Below, piece after piece: positions 1-12,035 of a DNA stretch of 64,000 bases. The translations under genes and the position numbers were made by a program. Location of the stretch: contig OY986971.1 of the NCBI GenBank assembly GCA_963920575.1, forward strand, positions 7,442,779 to 7,506,778, written 5' to 3'. Source of the stretch: Narthecium ossifragum (taxonomy: Eukaryota > Streptophyta > Magnoliopsida > Dioscoreales > Nartheciaceae). Below the pieces are notes generated by a model. That model was given only the letters and a program-made list of their open reading frames with translations. It was not told where the DNA came from and did no database searches. Within the stretch, counting starts at the first letter, position 1; each line of letters opens with the position of its first letter.

Positions 1-440
1 CGCAATCCTCTCAACAACATCTCTATCACAAAGAGAAACCCTAAAAGCTTTCTATTTATAGCCTCCAATAAACACAAATCTGGATTAGATCTGAGCCGTC
101 GGATTTGCCCGTCCAATAGGGAAGGATCGATCCCACTCCAGGGAAGGATTGATCCTTGTATGCACGAGATCGAGGGATTCCAGTATTCCCGAGAATGATC
201 GATCCTACTATGTAGGAGCGTTCGATCCGTCTCTCAAAATCTCAGCATCTCGAAGAAGGATCGATCTTCGGATCGATCCGACCTTGACCTTCATAAATAG
301 GTGCTCTCTGTCTCTTTTGTTTACCGAGTAGGATCAATATTTCTTGGAAAGATGAATCGATCCGCTAATAAATATCAAAGAGCGATCGATCATACATGAT
401 TGGAAGGATCAATCCGTCTCTTGTTGCCATCATCTCATTG
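1..440 (-). repeat. Edge-truncated Athila-type LTR fragment
   Basis: This stretch resembles the middle of the solo LTR at 9,974-11,632. It shares the segment around a TATTTATAGCCTCC motif followed by 'GGATTAGATCTG', and then a series of GGATCGATCC palindromes (for example 124-133 and 270-279). The motif reads as a TATA box (CTATAAATAG-like) on the minus strand, hence the orientation. The left end is cut by the window. The right limit near 440 is where similarity stops and is approximate. No gene is seen here. Confidence 0.6.
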
Positions 441-662
441 GAGGAAAAATCAATAATTTCTCTTGTAGTGAGGTAGGCAAGTTCCGGTACACATGACTTC
501 TTTGTCAGCATCACTGAGCGAGTTGGAAATCTCCTACGATGGACTCATGAGGGAGAAAGAAAATAGAAAGTGGACTTGCTCTCACACTCTCGATTGAGAT
601 TCCACCAGTTTGGCCATGCTTATGAACACAGTTTCCAATGACTAATCGATTATGTTGACTTT
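441..662 (-). other. Host sequence left of the outer Copia element
   Basis: This short unique-looking stretch lies before the first base of the outer element. The last six bases, GACTTT at 657-662, recur at 25,398-25,403, so the sequence here and that beyond 25,403 were contiguous before insertion. The minus strand has a modest open frame that, joined across the insertion, meets a lysine/glutamate-rich coiled-coil-like frame at 25,404-25,556. I do not recognise a family; it could be the remains of an older element. Confidence 0.4.
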
Positions 663-945
663 TGTTGGTGCTGAAGTGTTGGATTAAGGATTGATATTTA
701 TAAGCTCTAAATTGATACACACATAAACATAAATAACCAAACCAAAAGATATAAATTAATAGAAAAGAAATGAAAAAAATAGAAGACACATAAATTTACA
801 TGAGACAGATTCTCCTACATCTATGAGGAGAGTACACCAGAAAAATCACTTACGATCAAGAAAAGTGTAGGGATTGCTTCTTTGATTTATGACCAAAGCC
901 TTCTATGACCGAATGCTCTTTCCTCTCGTCTTTCTCTTCTCTCTC

Positions 946-983
<38 letters not shown>

Positions 984-999
984 TCTATGAAAGGCTACT
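663..999 (-). repeat. Left LTR of the outer Copia-type element, first part
   Basis: The LTR begins with TGTTGG at 663 and runs into a CT/TA microsatellite (about 943-980). It is interrupted after 999 by the Athila-type element; the duplicated target CTACT is 995-999. The paralogous right LTR is uninterrupted at the equivalent position near 23,885 (AAGCTACTTCACC), which acts as an empty-site control. Confidence 0.75.
943..980. repeat. CT/TA microsatellite
   Basis: A run of CT dinucleotides passes directly into TA dinucleotides just left of the Athila insertion point. It lies in the left LTR of the outer element, and the matching right LTR has a CT-rich tract near 23,830-23,880. Confidence 0.85.
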
Positions 1000-2398
1000 T
1001 AATGAGTCATGAATTATATATAATTAAATCCTTTAAATTACTTTTGTTAGTTTAAAAGTAGGTGTACTTGATATCATATTGTTTGATTTCTGGTCTAATT
1101 ATGTTTTGAGATGAAATACAAAAAATTCGGCCAAAAATCATTAAACTCTTCAAAAAGACTGCTTTGTTGACTGTTTAGAAATACATCACCAGAATTCATA
1201 AAAAAAATCTAAAATTCAAATTCATAAAAAATCTAAATTTTTTGAAATTTTAGGAGTTTAAAGAAGACTTGAAGATCTACAACTTTTATATTGAAAATTT
1301 TGTGAGATTATCTATACATTGGCATCAGATTTGAAGTAAAGACAGATTTATGAAAGCTGGAATAAAAAGATGCAAAAATTAATTGTTGATGTGGCATAAA
1401 CCAACCCAGCCAAGTTGACTGGGCGGATCGATCGGTTTTGAGTTCAATCAATTACTCCATTAACGTCATCAATACGGAAATTAGGAAAATTCGAGTTTAA
1501 ATTCAGTTATGTCTCTTTAACCCTATTCCGGGGTTGCAGTTATAAATAAGGCTATTTCAGGTCGAGTTTATCATCTTTTTGAATCTTTTTGGAGAAAGGA
1601 AGAGGAGACGGTGAGGGTGCGGACGGCGACAGCTTTTTTTCCCAATCCGATGGCCTTCATACACAAGATGAGTGGCTAACTTCTTGTACTTAGGGATCTT
1701 ATGAAACCCTAGTTTAGTTTTGGTCTTTCTTTAATTTGATTCTTATAAACTTCCCCATGCATGATCTTGTAAATATGATTTTATTGATTAGAGATTTGAA
1801 GGAGCATAGCTCCATTGAAGTACTTTCAGTCGTGCAAGCTTTATGTGATTGTTTGTACAGATTTATGAGATCGTTTTCATGAAGTTTTTGGTTTGCCATT
1901 GAGATAGGCTATGTTAAGCGAAGATAGGTTATACCAAGGTCATTAGGAGTATTATAACTTAAGGTAATCGTAAGACCGAAGACAATTTATATCAAACGAA
2001 GATAGGATATGCCGTTCGGAACATTAACTTTTTTTTAAGGATTCATGTGAGCTTGTAGTCATATGATCCATAGTGCTGAGAGAAGGGAACACGATGATAA
2101 CTAAAGAAGACTAATAACGAAACTTGGACGTATTGAGTAATTCCTAAATAACTACTTCATTGATTCAAATCGATCAACGTTTTATTTATGTTCTTAGTCA
2201 ATTTAAATAATTAAATTCCATCTTTGATTCTTTTTGCTTAGATTTAGGGTTTTGAAAATTGATTTCAGTTTCCAATGATTTTCCCTGTGGTTCGACTACG
2301 GACTTCATTGCTATTCTAGACTGTAGTTTAGTAATAGAATAAGGATTAATTTGATTGAAGTTTGTTGCACTTTAACAACATCGTTTTGCGAACGATCA
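1000..2398 (+). repeat. 5' LTR of the Athila-type element
   Basis: It begins TAATGAGTCA (TGATGAGTCA in the partner LTR) and ends CGAACGATCA. A TATA box, TATAAATAAG, is at 1,541-1,550 after 'GGGGTTGCAGT', and the same motif is at about 15,974 in the 3' LTR. The two LTRs have diverged visibly, so the insertion is not recent. Confidence 0.85.
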
Positions 2399-2402
2399 GT
2401 TT

Positions 2403-2422
2403 TTTACGCCATTGCCGGGGAT
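2403..2422 (+). other. Primer-binding site of the Athila-type element
   Basis: TTTACGCCATTGCCGGGGA follows the 5' LTR end by a few bases. It matches the usual Athila/Tat-style primer site apart from a few substitutions. Confidence 0.7.
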
Positions 2423-2835
2423 TACTTTTTGTAGATTGATTGATATTCATTTCACTTTATGTCTTGGCTTAGTTAGGATTTCTCTTTTTCTTATTTTTAG
2501 ACTTTATTTCTCTTTCGTTTTTTTAGGAATTTTGTGATATTTTTTAAGATTTTTGTAGCGACTGATTTGAGACTTTTGAACTTGGACCTGCTCCGCTACC
2601 AGAACCGATCGATCGGCCCCAAAAGCAATCGATTGAACTGCACAATCAGCTATTGGAGTTGGAATTCTCAAAATTGAATTTGGGAGTACCGCCTGGATCG
2701 ATTGATTGGCTGAAAAGGCGAATGATCGGCCTGCACAGAATTCTGTGTGTTTTTATTTATGAAATTTCTTTTTATGCAGTTGTCTGAGACACTTCTGCAT
2801 TTCGTACAAAAGCATGCATAAGCGACAATCGTCTC

Positions 2836-3975
2836 TTGGACAAGTCCACTGTTTGGATTTCTTATCTTTGGTGTGGTCCACGTTTGTGTGATCTTACATA
2901 CATGGCTGAATATTATATGCCACCGGGTGATACATCGTGGGATTATTACACGCCTTCGACACATGCACTTGTTTACACTAAGTACACATATGGTTTCTCA
3001 AACCCGATCTATAATCTATATTCCTATCTTTATAATTCAGATTTTAGAGACCATACATACCCCAGTTTGCAATTCAAAGCTTATCAACCGCCTAACGTTC
3101 AACTATGGAATATAGAAATACCAGCCAAAAATTTTAAACCTTGTTTTGAGCAGCAATATCATCCAGAAACACCCTCTGACCCAACCTTGAACACGATCTT
3201 GATTACACTCACTAAGCTAATGAGTGAAACGACTATGATGAGAAATGATCAATTATTGCTAAGAAACAATTGTAATTCTCACACTCAATCCGTATCCAAG
3301 TTAGAGACTCAAACTGGACAACTAGTTTGCATGATGGATTCATATCATGATGTGGTTAAGGGTTATGTGAATGATTTTGTTTCTCCTATTTGCGATGGCA
3401 ATGCTCGTGATGCTTATGTTTTTAATGATAATAATGCATGTCATTTTAAGATGTGTTCAAATGCTTTGATGAATTATGCAACTATTGATGATATTTTGCC
3501 GGGCCTTGAAAGTAATATTCATGAATGCTATATTGATGGATACATACCTAATGAAATTGGGTCTTATATGTACTTCGATCAAGCTTTATAAGCCCAACTT
3601 TTTGATAGCGATGATGAGAATTGTTGTAATGAATTGTCGGTTTTACATGATATGTTGAATGATGGTGATGTGGTTCCTATTTGCTTTGATTATAATTAGG
3701 ATAAGCATTTTAATGAGATTTCATGGTGGCAACCTCAAATTGAGCTTCTACATTCTGGACTATCCACATTAATAGAATGTTGTGAGGATAAGAAACCTGG
3801 CATGAGTGAAGACCATGCCAATTTTCACTGTCCTCGTCCTATGTGCACTTTGTTTGTTAAGGATGTTCCTTTCTTCCTATATGAAGCATGTCTATATATC
3901 TTCATCATTCTCCGGGCCATATATTTCTTCACATGGAATCATCGACCTATTAAATTTGGTTTCAGGAGCGTTTAA
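2836..3975 (+). pseudogene. Athila-type gag-like ORF with hydrophobic tail
   Basis: An open frame from 2,836 to 3,591 (251 codons from the first ATG) is followed in the same frame by more coding-like sequence to about 3,975, broken by a stop at 3,589-3,591 and another near 3,700. A middle segment (about residues 130-170) resembles the 'SVSKLETQTGQLV' type linker seen in Gypsy gag proteins. The last part is strongly hydrophobic (LYEACLYIFIILRAIYFF, about 3,877-3,933), like a membrane anchor. No zinc knuckle is seen. Just after the ORF is the stretch 'CGCTTGCTAGGAAGCAACC', which recurs after gag-like ORFs in non-autonomous plant Gypsy elements as I know them. The function is not established; an envelope-like origin of the tail is possible. 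Confidence 0.5.
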
Positions 3976-5402
3976 CGAAAGACGTTAAATTACGCGCTTG
4001 CTAGGAAGCAACCTATTTTCTATCTGTAGTTAGGATCTTATCTTAGTTTAGGTTCTCTTCTCTCCTTTAGATTAGGCTCCAAGTTAATATATATATATAT
4101 ATATATATATATAAAGAAATCCCACTCTCTCCACCAAGCCACCAAGCTATGTTCCACCCAGGAATTCTCTCTCCCACTTTCTCAGATTTTTCCTACCTTT
4201 TCCCCTATTTTCCTCAAATTTTTAATTTTTTTCTCTCTTCGACCGTTGGCCTAGTCGTGGCTCGCTTCCGACTCGCTAGCGCCCACACGTGGCACATCTT
4301 CGAGCCGAGACTTCATCGTCTTGGCTCGATCAGCTCGGTGCGGCTGGTTGTTGAGCCGCCACCCTCTGCCACCCTCATGCAGCTAAACCACCTTTGAACC
4401 ACCAAAAAAGCTTCCTAACCTCATTCCCATCTTCTTCCAACCTCCATTAGCCACTATACTGCCCGATTCGTAGTCGACGACCCTCCTTCACGAAACTCAC
4501 CACCAGCCGTCATCGATCTCTTCATCCACAACCTTCCACCGCATTGAACAACCTCCTAACACTTCACCAGGCCGCCACGATCCTTCATGTACCCTTCTCG
4601 GCCTCAATTATGTCTCGGATCACCAGAATCCAATTTCGGCAATCCTCCACCTCGCCTTCCACCTCCAATCCGCCACAATTATGCTTTCTCCGTCGACCCC
4701 GTCTTCCAGTGATGACGTTTCGCTATTGATCCACTGACGATGAATTTTCAGCTGTCCAATTTCTGTTGGACGTGATCCAGGTGCTCCAAAGCTCATATTT
4801 TCGATCGGATGGCATAGATCTTCAATCAGGACCATCACAAGCACCATCAAGCCATTAAGATCATTCAGAAGCTTCCACGGGTGTTCAATTCTCTCTTTTT
4901 TCATCAAGTTTTGAATCTGATCTCGTCGCATGCCATAGACTATGGAGGGTATGAACAATTATATGGATGATGAATAGTTTGGTGCTTTGCATGGATGATT
5001 TGATGTGCTGTTAGTTTGTTTGATCACCTTTAATGCTTTCATATACATGTCATATATGGTGTGAATTGAATGCTTGTACATGACAAATATGCTAAGAATT
5101 ATAAAGGAGACTGGCAAAAATTTTCATGAATAAACTGCCTTTTGTATTCTTATGGTACAATTCTTTGTTATTTTTCTTAATCTTTTGGAAATGTACTTCT
5201 TTTATTGACTGGGGTGAACATATTTGGATTTTGATCAGATGTGGGTGGTGTCTATCTTATTGGGGAAGTTTCCATTCTTTGTACCTCTTGTTCTATGTGG
5301 TTTCTAATTGGACTATTTTTATGCACTTCACTTGTTTAGCCTTGAGGTATAGGACATGCTTGGCAGGATATAATTCATTGTTATTGGTGGAGGATTGCTA
5401 AA
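3976..5402 (+). other. Non-coding internal region of the Athila-type element, left part
   Basis: This region holds a TA microsatellite (about 4,088-4,113), a C/T-rich stretch (4,120-4,740) and AT-rich sequence. Short open frames here (4,149-4,397 and 5,126-5,401) have no recognisable domain, and I treat them as chance. It ends at the left boundary of the nested PMD element. Confidence 0.6.
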
Positions 5403-6628
5403 TGTTAGAACGGAAATCTAACCGTTGACCGGTCAAATAGTCAAGGTTAAAATCTATTCCACACTTAAGTATCAGATGATTGTAGTCAAGTTCTACTCCT
5501 TCAAACGACGTTCGAATCAGAGATGTCAAGTTAAATGGAAACCTAGATTAGACCTAATTTTATAATCTAATTAAAACTAATTATTAGGATTAACTTAAAA
5601 TAATCTAAATTAACTTACTGAAAGCCTTAAATTATCTAAGATTATGAAATTATTTAAAGAAAATATTAAAGATCAACCTAAATTAATAAATCCAGGGAAA
5701 ACGTATTTAAATCTATTCATTAACTTAATCTAATCTATGAAATAAAGGCTCCTAATATTAAATTAATCTAAGAAATAAATTAAAGAAAGTTCTAAGTAAT
5801 GAATAAGGAAACCGAACTATCTAAACCTAGATTATCCATCTAAAACAGTAATCTAAACCATTTAAAGAAAGAAAGATTAACTAGTAATTAAAGAAACGAT
5901 GCCATTGCATTAAAGAAATCAATTTACAGGAACAGTAAACATAATGAAAGAACAGAAGGAAATCCATGCACGTAGGCTCTGTGTTTGGTTTGCGAGAGAG
6001 ATTACATGGTGAAAGAAGAAGATTATTTATACTAGAGCAGTTGGATAACTTCTGCTGAGTACGTTCTCCACGATCTTCCGTCTTTTACTCTTGATTTGTC
6101 GCGTGTCCTATGTTCTCCGATATTTCCTCGTTTATTCATTATCATGTTCTGGCCGATGACGATTGCGTCTGGGGGATAACCTTCTGGCCGATGACGGTTG
6201 TGTCGGGTTGGTGAGCTTGTGTATGTAACGTCATCTTCCTTGATTGGTGTTCTCTCTTATTTCATTTCTTCATCGTCCAAAGCTGACATCTTGCTGTCTA
6301 TGAATGGACTAAGTCTTTGGCCGATAACCTGTGATCGCTTTTGGTCGATAAACTTCTTGTGTAAGGAAGATCATCGTTCTTAGTCAACAATATCATCGGT
6401 CTTAAATCATCATCGCTCTTGATTGATGGTTTCTTTATGTGGAAACAATCATCATTCTTGATTGATGATTCTTCTCTTTGGGCGATGAACTTCTCTATGC
6501 AATATCATTCTTAGGGTGATGATTTTATCTCTGAGCGATATCGCTCAATTGGGTTTGAAAGTCTGTCGGCCATATTTATTATGCTGACATGTTAATCTTT
6601 GATTGGTTAGCCATTATATTGGCTAACA
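5403..6628 (-). repeat. 3' LTR of the PMD element
   Basis: It is the left copy of the pair and is 1,226 bp long. It is adjacent to the polypurine tract on the inside, so it is the 3' LTR of a minus-strand element. The TATA motif lies at 6,023-6,033 on the minus strand. Confidence 0.9.
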
Positions 6629-6640
6629 TTTTGCCCCCCA
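6629..6640 (-). other. Polypurine tract of the PMD element
   Basis: The plus strand TTTTGCCCCCCA directly after the LTR is GGGGGGCAAAA on the minus strand. The second PMD-bearing element has the related GAGGTGCAAAA in the same place (before 57,111). Confidence 0.75.
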
Positions 6641-9600
6641 TGCGGTAATCGAGGAGTTTGAAATTATGACGAGATGACCGCAACTGATGCGATTTGACAG
6701 CTTGCTTGTTAACCACTAAAGGTTAATGATGGTCATTCTCTGGGAAACAGAATCACCTTTCCATTTTACTTCTCTATCCATATCTTTTGATATTCCGCAT
6801 TTAATGCGCTGTCCCTTTCTGACATGCATACCCTTTTGGCCATACGTCTTTGGCGCAAAAGAACATTATTGGCTCTTCTTCACTCTATTAGGGTTTTAGT
6901 TTTCTTTCTTCTCTCTTATTTGCGGCGCTTAGGCTTTCTTCTTTCCTGTGAGTTCTGAGTTGTCGGAGAGTTCTTCTTCTTCTTTTTCTCCGTGAAACTT
7001 TCCGTTTGTCACCATGGTTCGTGAACTCAGAACTGAGGAGGAGGTGCATAAGGATGCCTGCAAAGCTTACGGAGAATTCAATGGAATTTTGAGATCAGAC
7101 GAGGTGAGAAGAAATTATCTGGTCAATGCAGGAGATTGTTCTTCTAGGTTCTTTTCTTTGGGTCCTTGCTTCATCTCTGATCTTTTGCCCTCTCTTTCCA
7201 CTGATCTCCAAGTTATTGTTCAAAGTTTTCCACTTTCCGACGATCTTTCTTTTTCCCAAGAACTTAATCTTTCTACCCTTTCTGTCAAGAATCCCATTAT
7301 ACCATGGCCTTTGGCCGATGACAAGTTCACCAAATGGCATAGTAGAATTGTTAGTCATTTAGATTCCAAGAAAATATTTTCTGATGCTGGAATTTTGGAT
7401 TTTTTGGATTTGAGCACTAGGGTTCCTGCTCAAGAGCCCAATTTACTTTTGTCATCGTTCCTTTTTTGGTCGACAGAGTACAACAATTTTATTTTTCCTT
7501 GTGGTACTCTTTCCGTCACCCTCCTAGACATTTCTCTTTTGACTGGTCTCTCTCCTATCGGCGATATGGTATCAGCTAATATGGAACTTTCTTCTAAAGG
7601 GACAATTTTTTATTCTGATAAAAACTATGGTGTTTTTATCAAGGCTTATGCCAAACTTGAAGAAACCGATGAGTCACCAAATGCTAGAAAACGATTAGCG
7701 TTCATCTATTACTAGCTTTGTAAATTCGTTCTTTGTCTTCCTTCCAAGAAACCTGTTAAGGGTTATATCGGTCTCGCCCAAGCTATTGCTTCTGGAAAAC
7801 AAGTTTTGTTTCTTTCCACTTTTATCTTATCGGCCATATATTGAGGCATCTACCTTACTCTCGAGCAATTGAGAGAAGGTGGAAGTCTCACTGGTTTTGG
7901 CCCTCTTTAGATTATCCAATTGTGGCTTAGAGCCTATTTTCCTGGACTCCATATTCCTCCTTCTTCTTCATCGGCCAGAACAGAAGGCCATTTGTATATT
8001 TCTTCATCATTCATTCCCAAATCCCTCCAGCATACTTTCAATTATTTTTATACTTCATCAGCTTTTCTTCCTATCACCCTTTCAACCATAATTCTCACCC
8101 AGCTTGCATTCGTCCACTCCTCGATCTATCAGTCAATTTGGACGATTAGGAAAAAAAATTGGCTTGGGCCCTTTTTTTGGTTGGCCGAGATCTTCATTTT
8201 GATATGTTGTGGGGCAGATCCAACAATAAATGCGGAGTAGAAGTCTATGCTCCAAATCTTGTTGCTCGCCAATTTAGATTGAAGCAAGCTTGGTCAGTTC
8301 CCCCTTACTTTAGCTATAATATAGTAGCTAAAGGGCGATGTGTTTTCCACAACATCGACAGAGTAGTCTCTATAGACAAAAAAGATATAATGCTTTGCAA
8401 TCGTTTTAAACTTGCAAATTTTGAACCAGTGGCCGACGTCGATGCTACCATCGCCGATATTTGGGACTCGACCATCAAAGAGCGTCATTTTTCTGAAGAT
8501 AAGAATGATGTCTTCAATAAATTTGTTCCTCCCAAGAAGTTGGAACGTAAGAAGGACATTTTGGAGCAAACTGAGGCGGAAGATAGACCTCAGAAGAAGA
8601 AGAAAATCGTTGCTTCTGCTGGAAAGGGTGAAAAATCACCTAAAAAGAGAAAGGGGAAGTCTACTAAAGAGGCTTCTTCTCATAAGAAGAAAAGGATATT
8701 AACTGGTGAATCTAGGATATCTCCATTGGCCGAGAGGCCTTTGGTCGAGGAGATAATGGCCGATGAAGTAGCGGCCGGAAATGTGGTGGTTGAGGTGACA
8801 ATGGCCGATGAAGTAGTGGCCGAAAATGTAGTGGTCGAGGGAGTAGCAGCTGAGGAACCCGAACACCAAGCTCGCTCATCTTCAGCAGTTGGAGATAATG
8901 CAGGATCGCCAGAAAGTAGGCAGAGTGTACATTCTGCCTCTACTTCTTAGTGAGTATTTTGTTCACTATCTTGCATTTCTCTAATTTTGTATCTCGAACT
9001 CACTCTTTCTTGTTTTGCAGAGAGAGATCAGACTCTTCTACTCCTTCCCAACTTTTGTTTCTTTCTAGTTCTCCTTCCGACTTGGCCGAGGAGACTGCTG
9101 GTGAAGGAACTGAGAAAGACCATGTTGCTGCCTCCAGTCAGGTTGAACCTTTGACTGAACAATTATGTGTTAATTTTTGAATAATTCATTTTATCGATCT
9201 TTTCTCATTTTTATGTTGACAACCCTCTAGTAAAGAAAACATCATCATTTTATCGTTCGAAGAAGAAAGACGAGATGAAGTTAACGTCGAAGATATTTTC
9301 GACGTTCTGAACCTTACTCCAACCAAACCAGGTTTGTCACCTATCGGTCAGATGCTTGTTCATGGTCCTTATAATCTTTTAAGAAACCTTGGTGATATTC
9401 AACCATCATCTGAAACAGCTTCTACTGGTGTATCAACCTTACAACCCCTGGTCGAGACTTCTCCTATCCCAGAGCTATCGGCCATTGACATTCAACACAA
9501 TGTCGATGTGCCCCCCCAGCACTTCAACAATAAACATTTCTGTCACTACGTCTGCTTCCACTCTCATTATGCCACCAACAACAATGACCGATGACACTTT

Positions 9601-9973
9601 GGCGATTGTACCCGTCGTCGCGCCATCGACATCGTTCGTTACTCCGCAAGCGAGTTCATCCACTTTTGCTTCGGTTGAGGTATGAGTTCAGTCTTAACTA
9701 GTCAAAATTTATTTTTATGATCGATATCGATCATGAGTTTTAACCATTATTAATTTTAGGCCAATATGGCGGATTTGGTCAATTCCCTCCACTCTCTGAA
9801 TGAATCATGGCAAGCTCGCCTTTCTGATAAACAAACAGCTTCTAACCCTGCGGCTATCCAACAAGGACGATATCCTGACCTTAGAAAAGCATTGGTCGAT
9901 TGCATGATCATCTTGGACAAGCTACCAAAGGAGGACTTTACAGTTTCAGACCGCAACATTCTGGAGAGATCTA

Positions 9974-11632
9974 TGATGGAGACGTGAAAAGTGTCACGGC
10001 TTAACGCGCCCGATCAAAATTAGAAATTTATAATCAAACTCCTAACTAACTACCTTTGGGGGTAGCTAGCGGTGAGTCTGAGTCGAATCCACAGGGAATG
10101 CGTAAGGAAACAATTAAATTACCAAGCTCAATCTAAGTGTTCCTACAACGATAATAAAAGAAATGGTTTTTGGGTTTTATGATAAGAAAACTAAGAAAGC
10201 ATGTAAATGATTAAATGGATAGAGAGAGGTCCTAGGGAATCCCAATCCGGATTAGGCTCAATCATAGCTTTCTAATGAATCAAGATGTGCAATCCTATCG
10301 AGACACTACAATATCGACTACCTTGTGGCTAACAAAGGTCCTCGCTAACGAATAACCGGATAAGGACTATCCGTCGCACTAGGTGTATGCTAGAAAGTCG
10401 ACGATCGAGGGATTAGCTTCAATCATCGCCAACGAGAGGTCGGGTTAGGATCATCTCGTCACAAGGAATCGGGTTGTATGGAATATGGTAATGGATCGAG
10501 GTGGTTCTAGCATCTCGAATCCAAAACACTACAAAAGATAGGATAGATGCTAGGTTAGATGTGGATTGGAGTGGTTCTAGTACAACCAAGTCCCTAACCT
10601 AGAGCCAAGACTCCCTTCAACACAAGTGGCCATGGTTCTAGCACAACCTACTCATTGGGGAATATCAACAAACACCTATTGGGCACAAGGTTCTAGCTTA
10701 TGCATACCAAAGAATTCATCCATCCAACATTAGAATCCAACTACAAAGATAAAGAAATGAAGAATAAATTTATACAACTTGTCTCATAAGGATTACAACA
10801 TCCAAATCCAAAGAAAACTACAAATAAAAACCTAAAACATCATGGTATTCCACTAGGTAAATAGATTAGCTACTCATCTTCGATGGAGAAGCAATGGAGA
10901 AGAGATGGATCCTCCTCTTCTTCATCAATCTCCTCCCTCTTGGATGAGAGCTCTCTTCCTTGCCCAAGGGGGTTGCCCCTTTCCTTAGCCTCTTCTTGTC
11001 CAAAAGAATCCCCAAAATCCCCCAAAAGGGGTCTATTTATAGCCTCCAAGCATCCCCCACTCGGATTAGATCTGGACCATTGATTTTGCTCGGCTGGCAC
11101 AAAAGGATCGATCCTTATATGGTAAAGGATCGATCCTCCTCTTGAGTTCTGGTTGCGCCCCGAAGAGGATCGATCCTCTAGTAGATGGAGATCGATCCTA
11201 GAGAATGTTGCGTTCTGTCTCTGGAAATTGTGCAAAAAGGATCGATCCTTTATACACAGAGGATTGATCTTCTTTTCTGCATATTATCTCTTTTGCCATT
11301 CAGCACTGCGCATTGGTACGAAAAATGCCATAACTTCATCTAGGAAACTCGGAATCATGAACCGTAAAATTCTTCAGAAACTAGACTTCCAGAGCTTTCC
11401 AATGATATATGGCACATTATTTGGTTCTTCCTGAAAAGGTACAGTTTAATCTTTGAAGTTGACCCATGTACCTAAATGTGCTCGAATAGGCTCGTTTACG
11501 CTCCAAAGTTGATCTAACTTCTGTTGAAGGCTCTTGTACCTGAAATATCATGAAGATTATTAGAAATACCTTGCTCGAAGACTAATAAAGGTAAATTAAG
11601 GGGTTAACTTGTGTACTTTTCACGTCTCATCA
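9974..11632 (-). mobile_element. Solo Athila-type LTR inside the PMD gene
   Basis: The ends are TGATGGAGACGTG... and ...CACGTCTCATCA, nearly perfect inverted termini starting TG and ending CA. A perfect 5-bp duplication ATCTA lies at 9,969-9,973 and 11,633-11,637. No internal region or second LTR is present, so it is a solo LTR from recombination. A CTATAAATAG TATA box reads on the minus strand near 11,032-11,042. At least four perfect GGATCGATCC palindromes lie at 11,105-11,248. The short open frames at 10,870-11,235 are chance frames through this repeat. Confidence 0.85.
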
Positions 11633-12011
11633 ATCTACTGCTATATTCTTAGCGATTGATCCTGAAGTGTTAGGGTTTTCTTCCGAAGAAATAGATGACA
11701 TCCAAAGCATAAAATCAATAATTGAAAGCTTTGATGCGAAAAAGAAGAACTTAGTCAACGAGCTCGTTCTTGTTGGGGAGCGTCGAGAGTGACGAGCACA
11801 CTTGAAAAATAAGATCAGCGATAGTATTAAAAAGCTATCGACGAATGTGGATGCCATTGGCGAGAGGGAATCGGCCATTTCTAAAATTGATGCTCAAATC
11901 AAAGAACTAGAAGCACAAATCCTTCAACTCAAGACACAAAGGAACTATCTCATCAAAGAGAGTAAACAAATCAATCAAGAGAGCAATAAAGATATGGAAC
12001 TACTTATCCTT

Positions 12012-12035
12012 TCTCCCACCGGGCGTGCCAAAAAA
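12012..12035 (-). other. Primer-binding site of the PMD element
   Basis: On the minus strand the sequence after the LTR end CTAACA reads TTTTTGGCACGCCCGGTGGG. The same type of site (TTTTGGCACGCCCGATGGGA) follows the 5' LTR of the element at 31,342-57,839. Confidence 0.85.

Noticed and set aside
2668..2964. Minus-strand frame over the Athila gag start
   Set aside because: Shadow of the plus-strand frame; no domain.
9979..11628. A DNA transposon with GAGACGTGAAAAGT inverted ends
   Set aside because: The ends extend to TGATG...CATCA and a perfect 5-bp duplication ATCTA fits a solo LTR with TG...CA termini better than any DNA transposon class.
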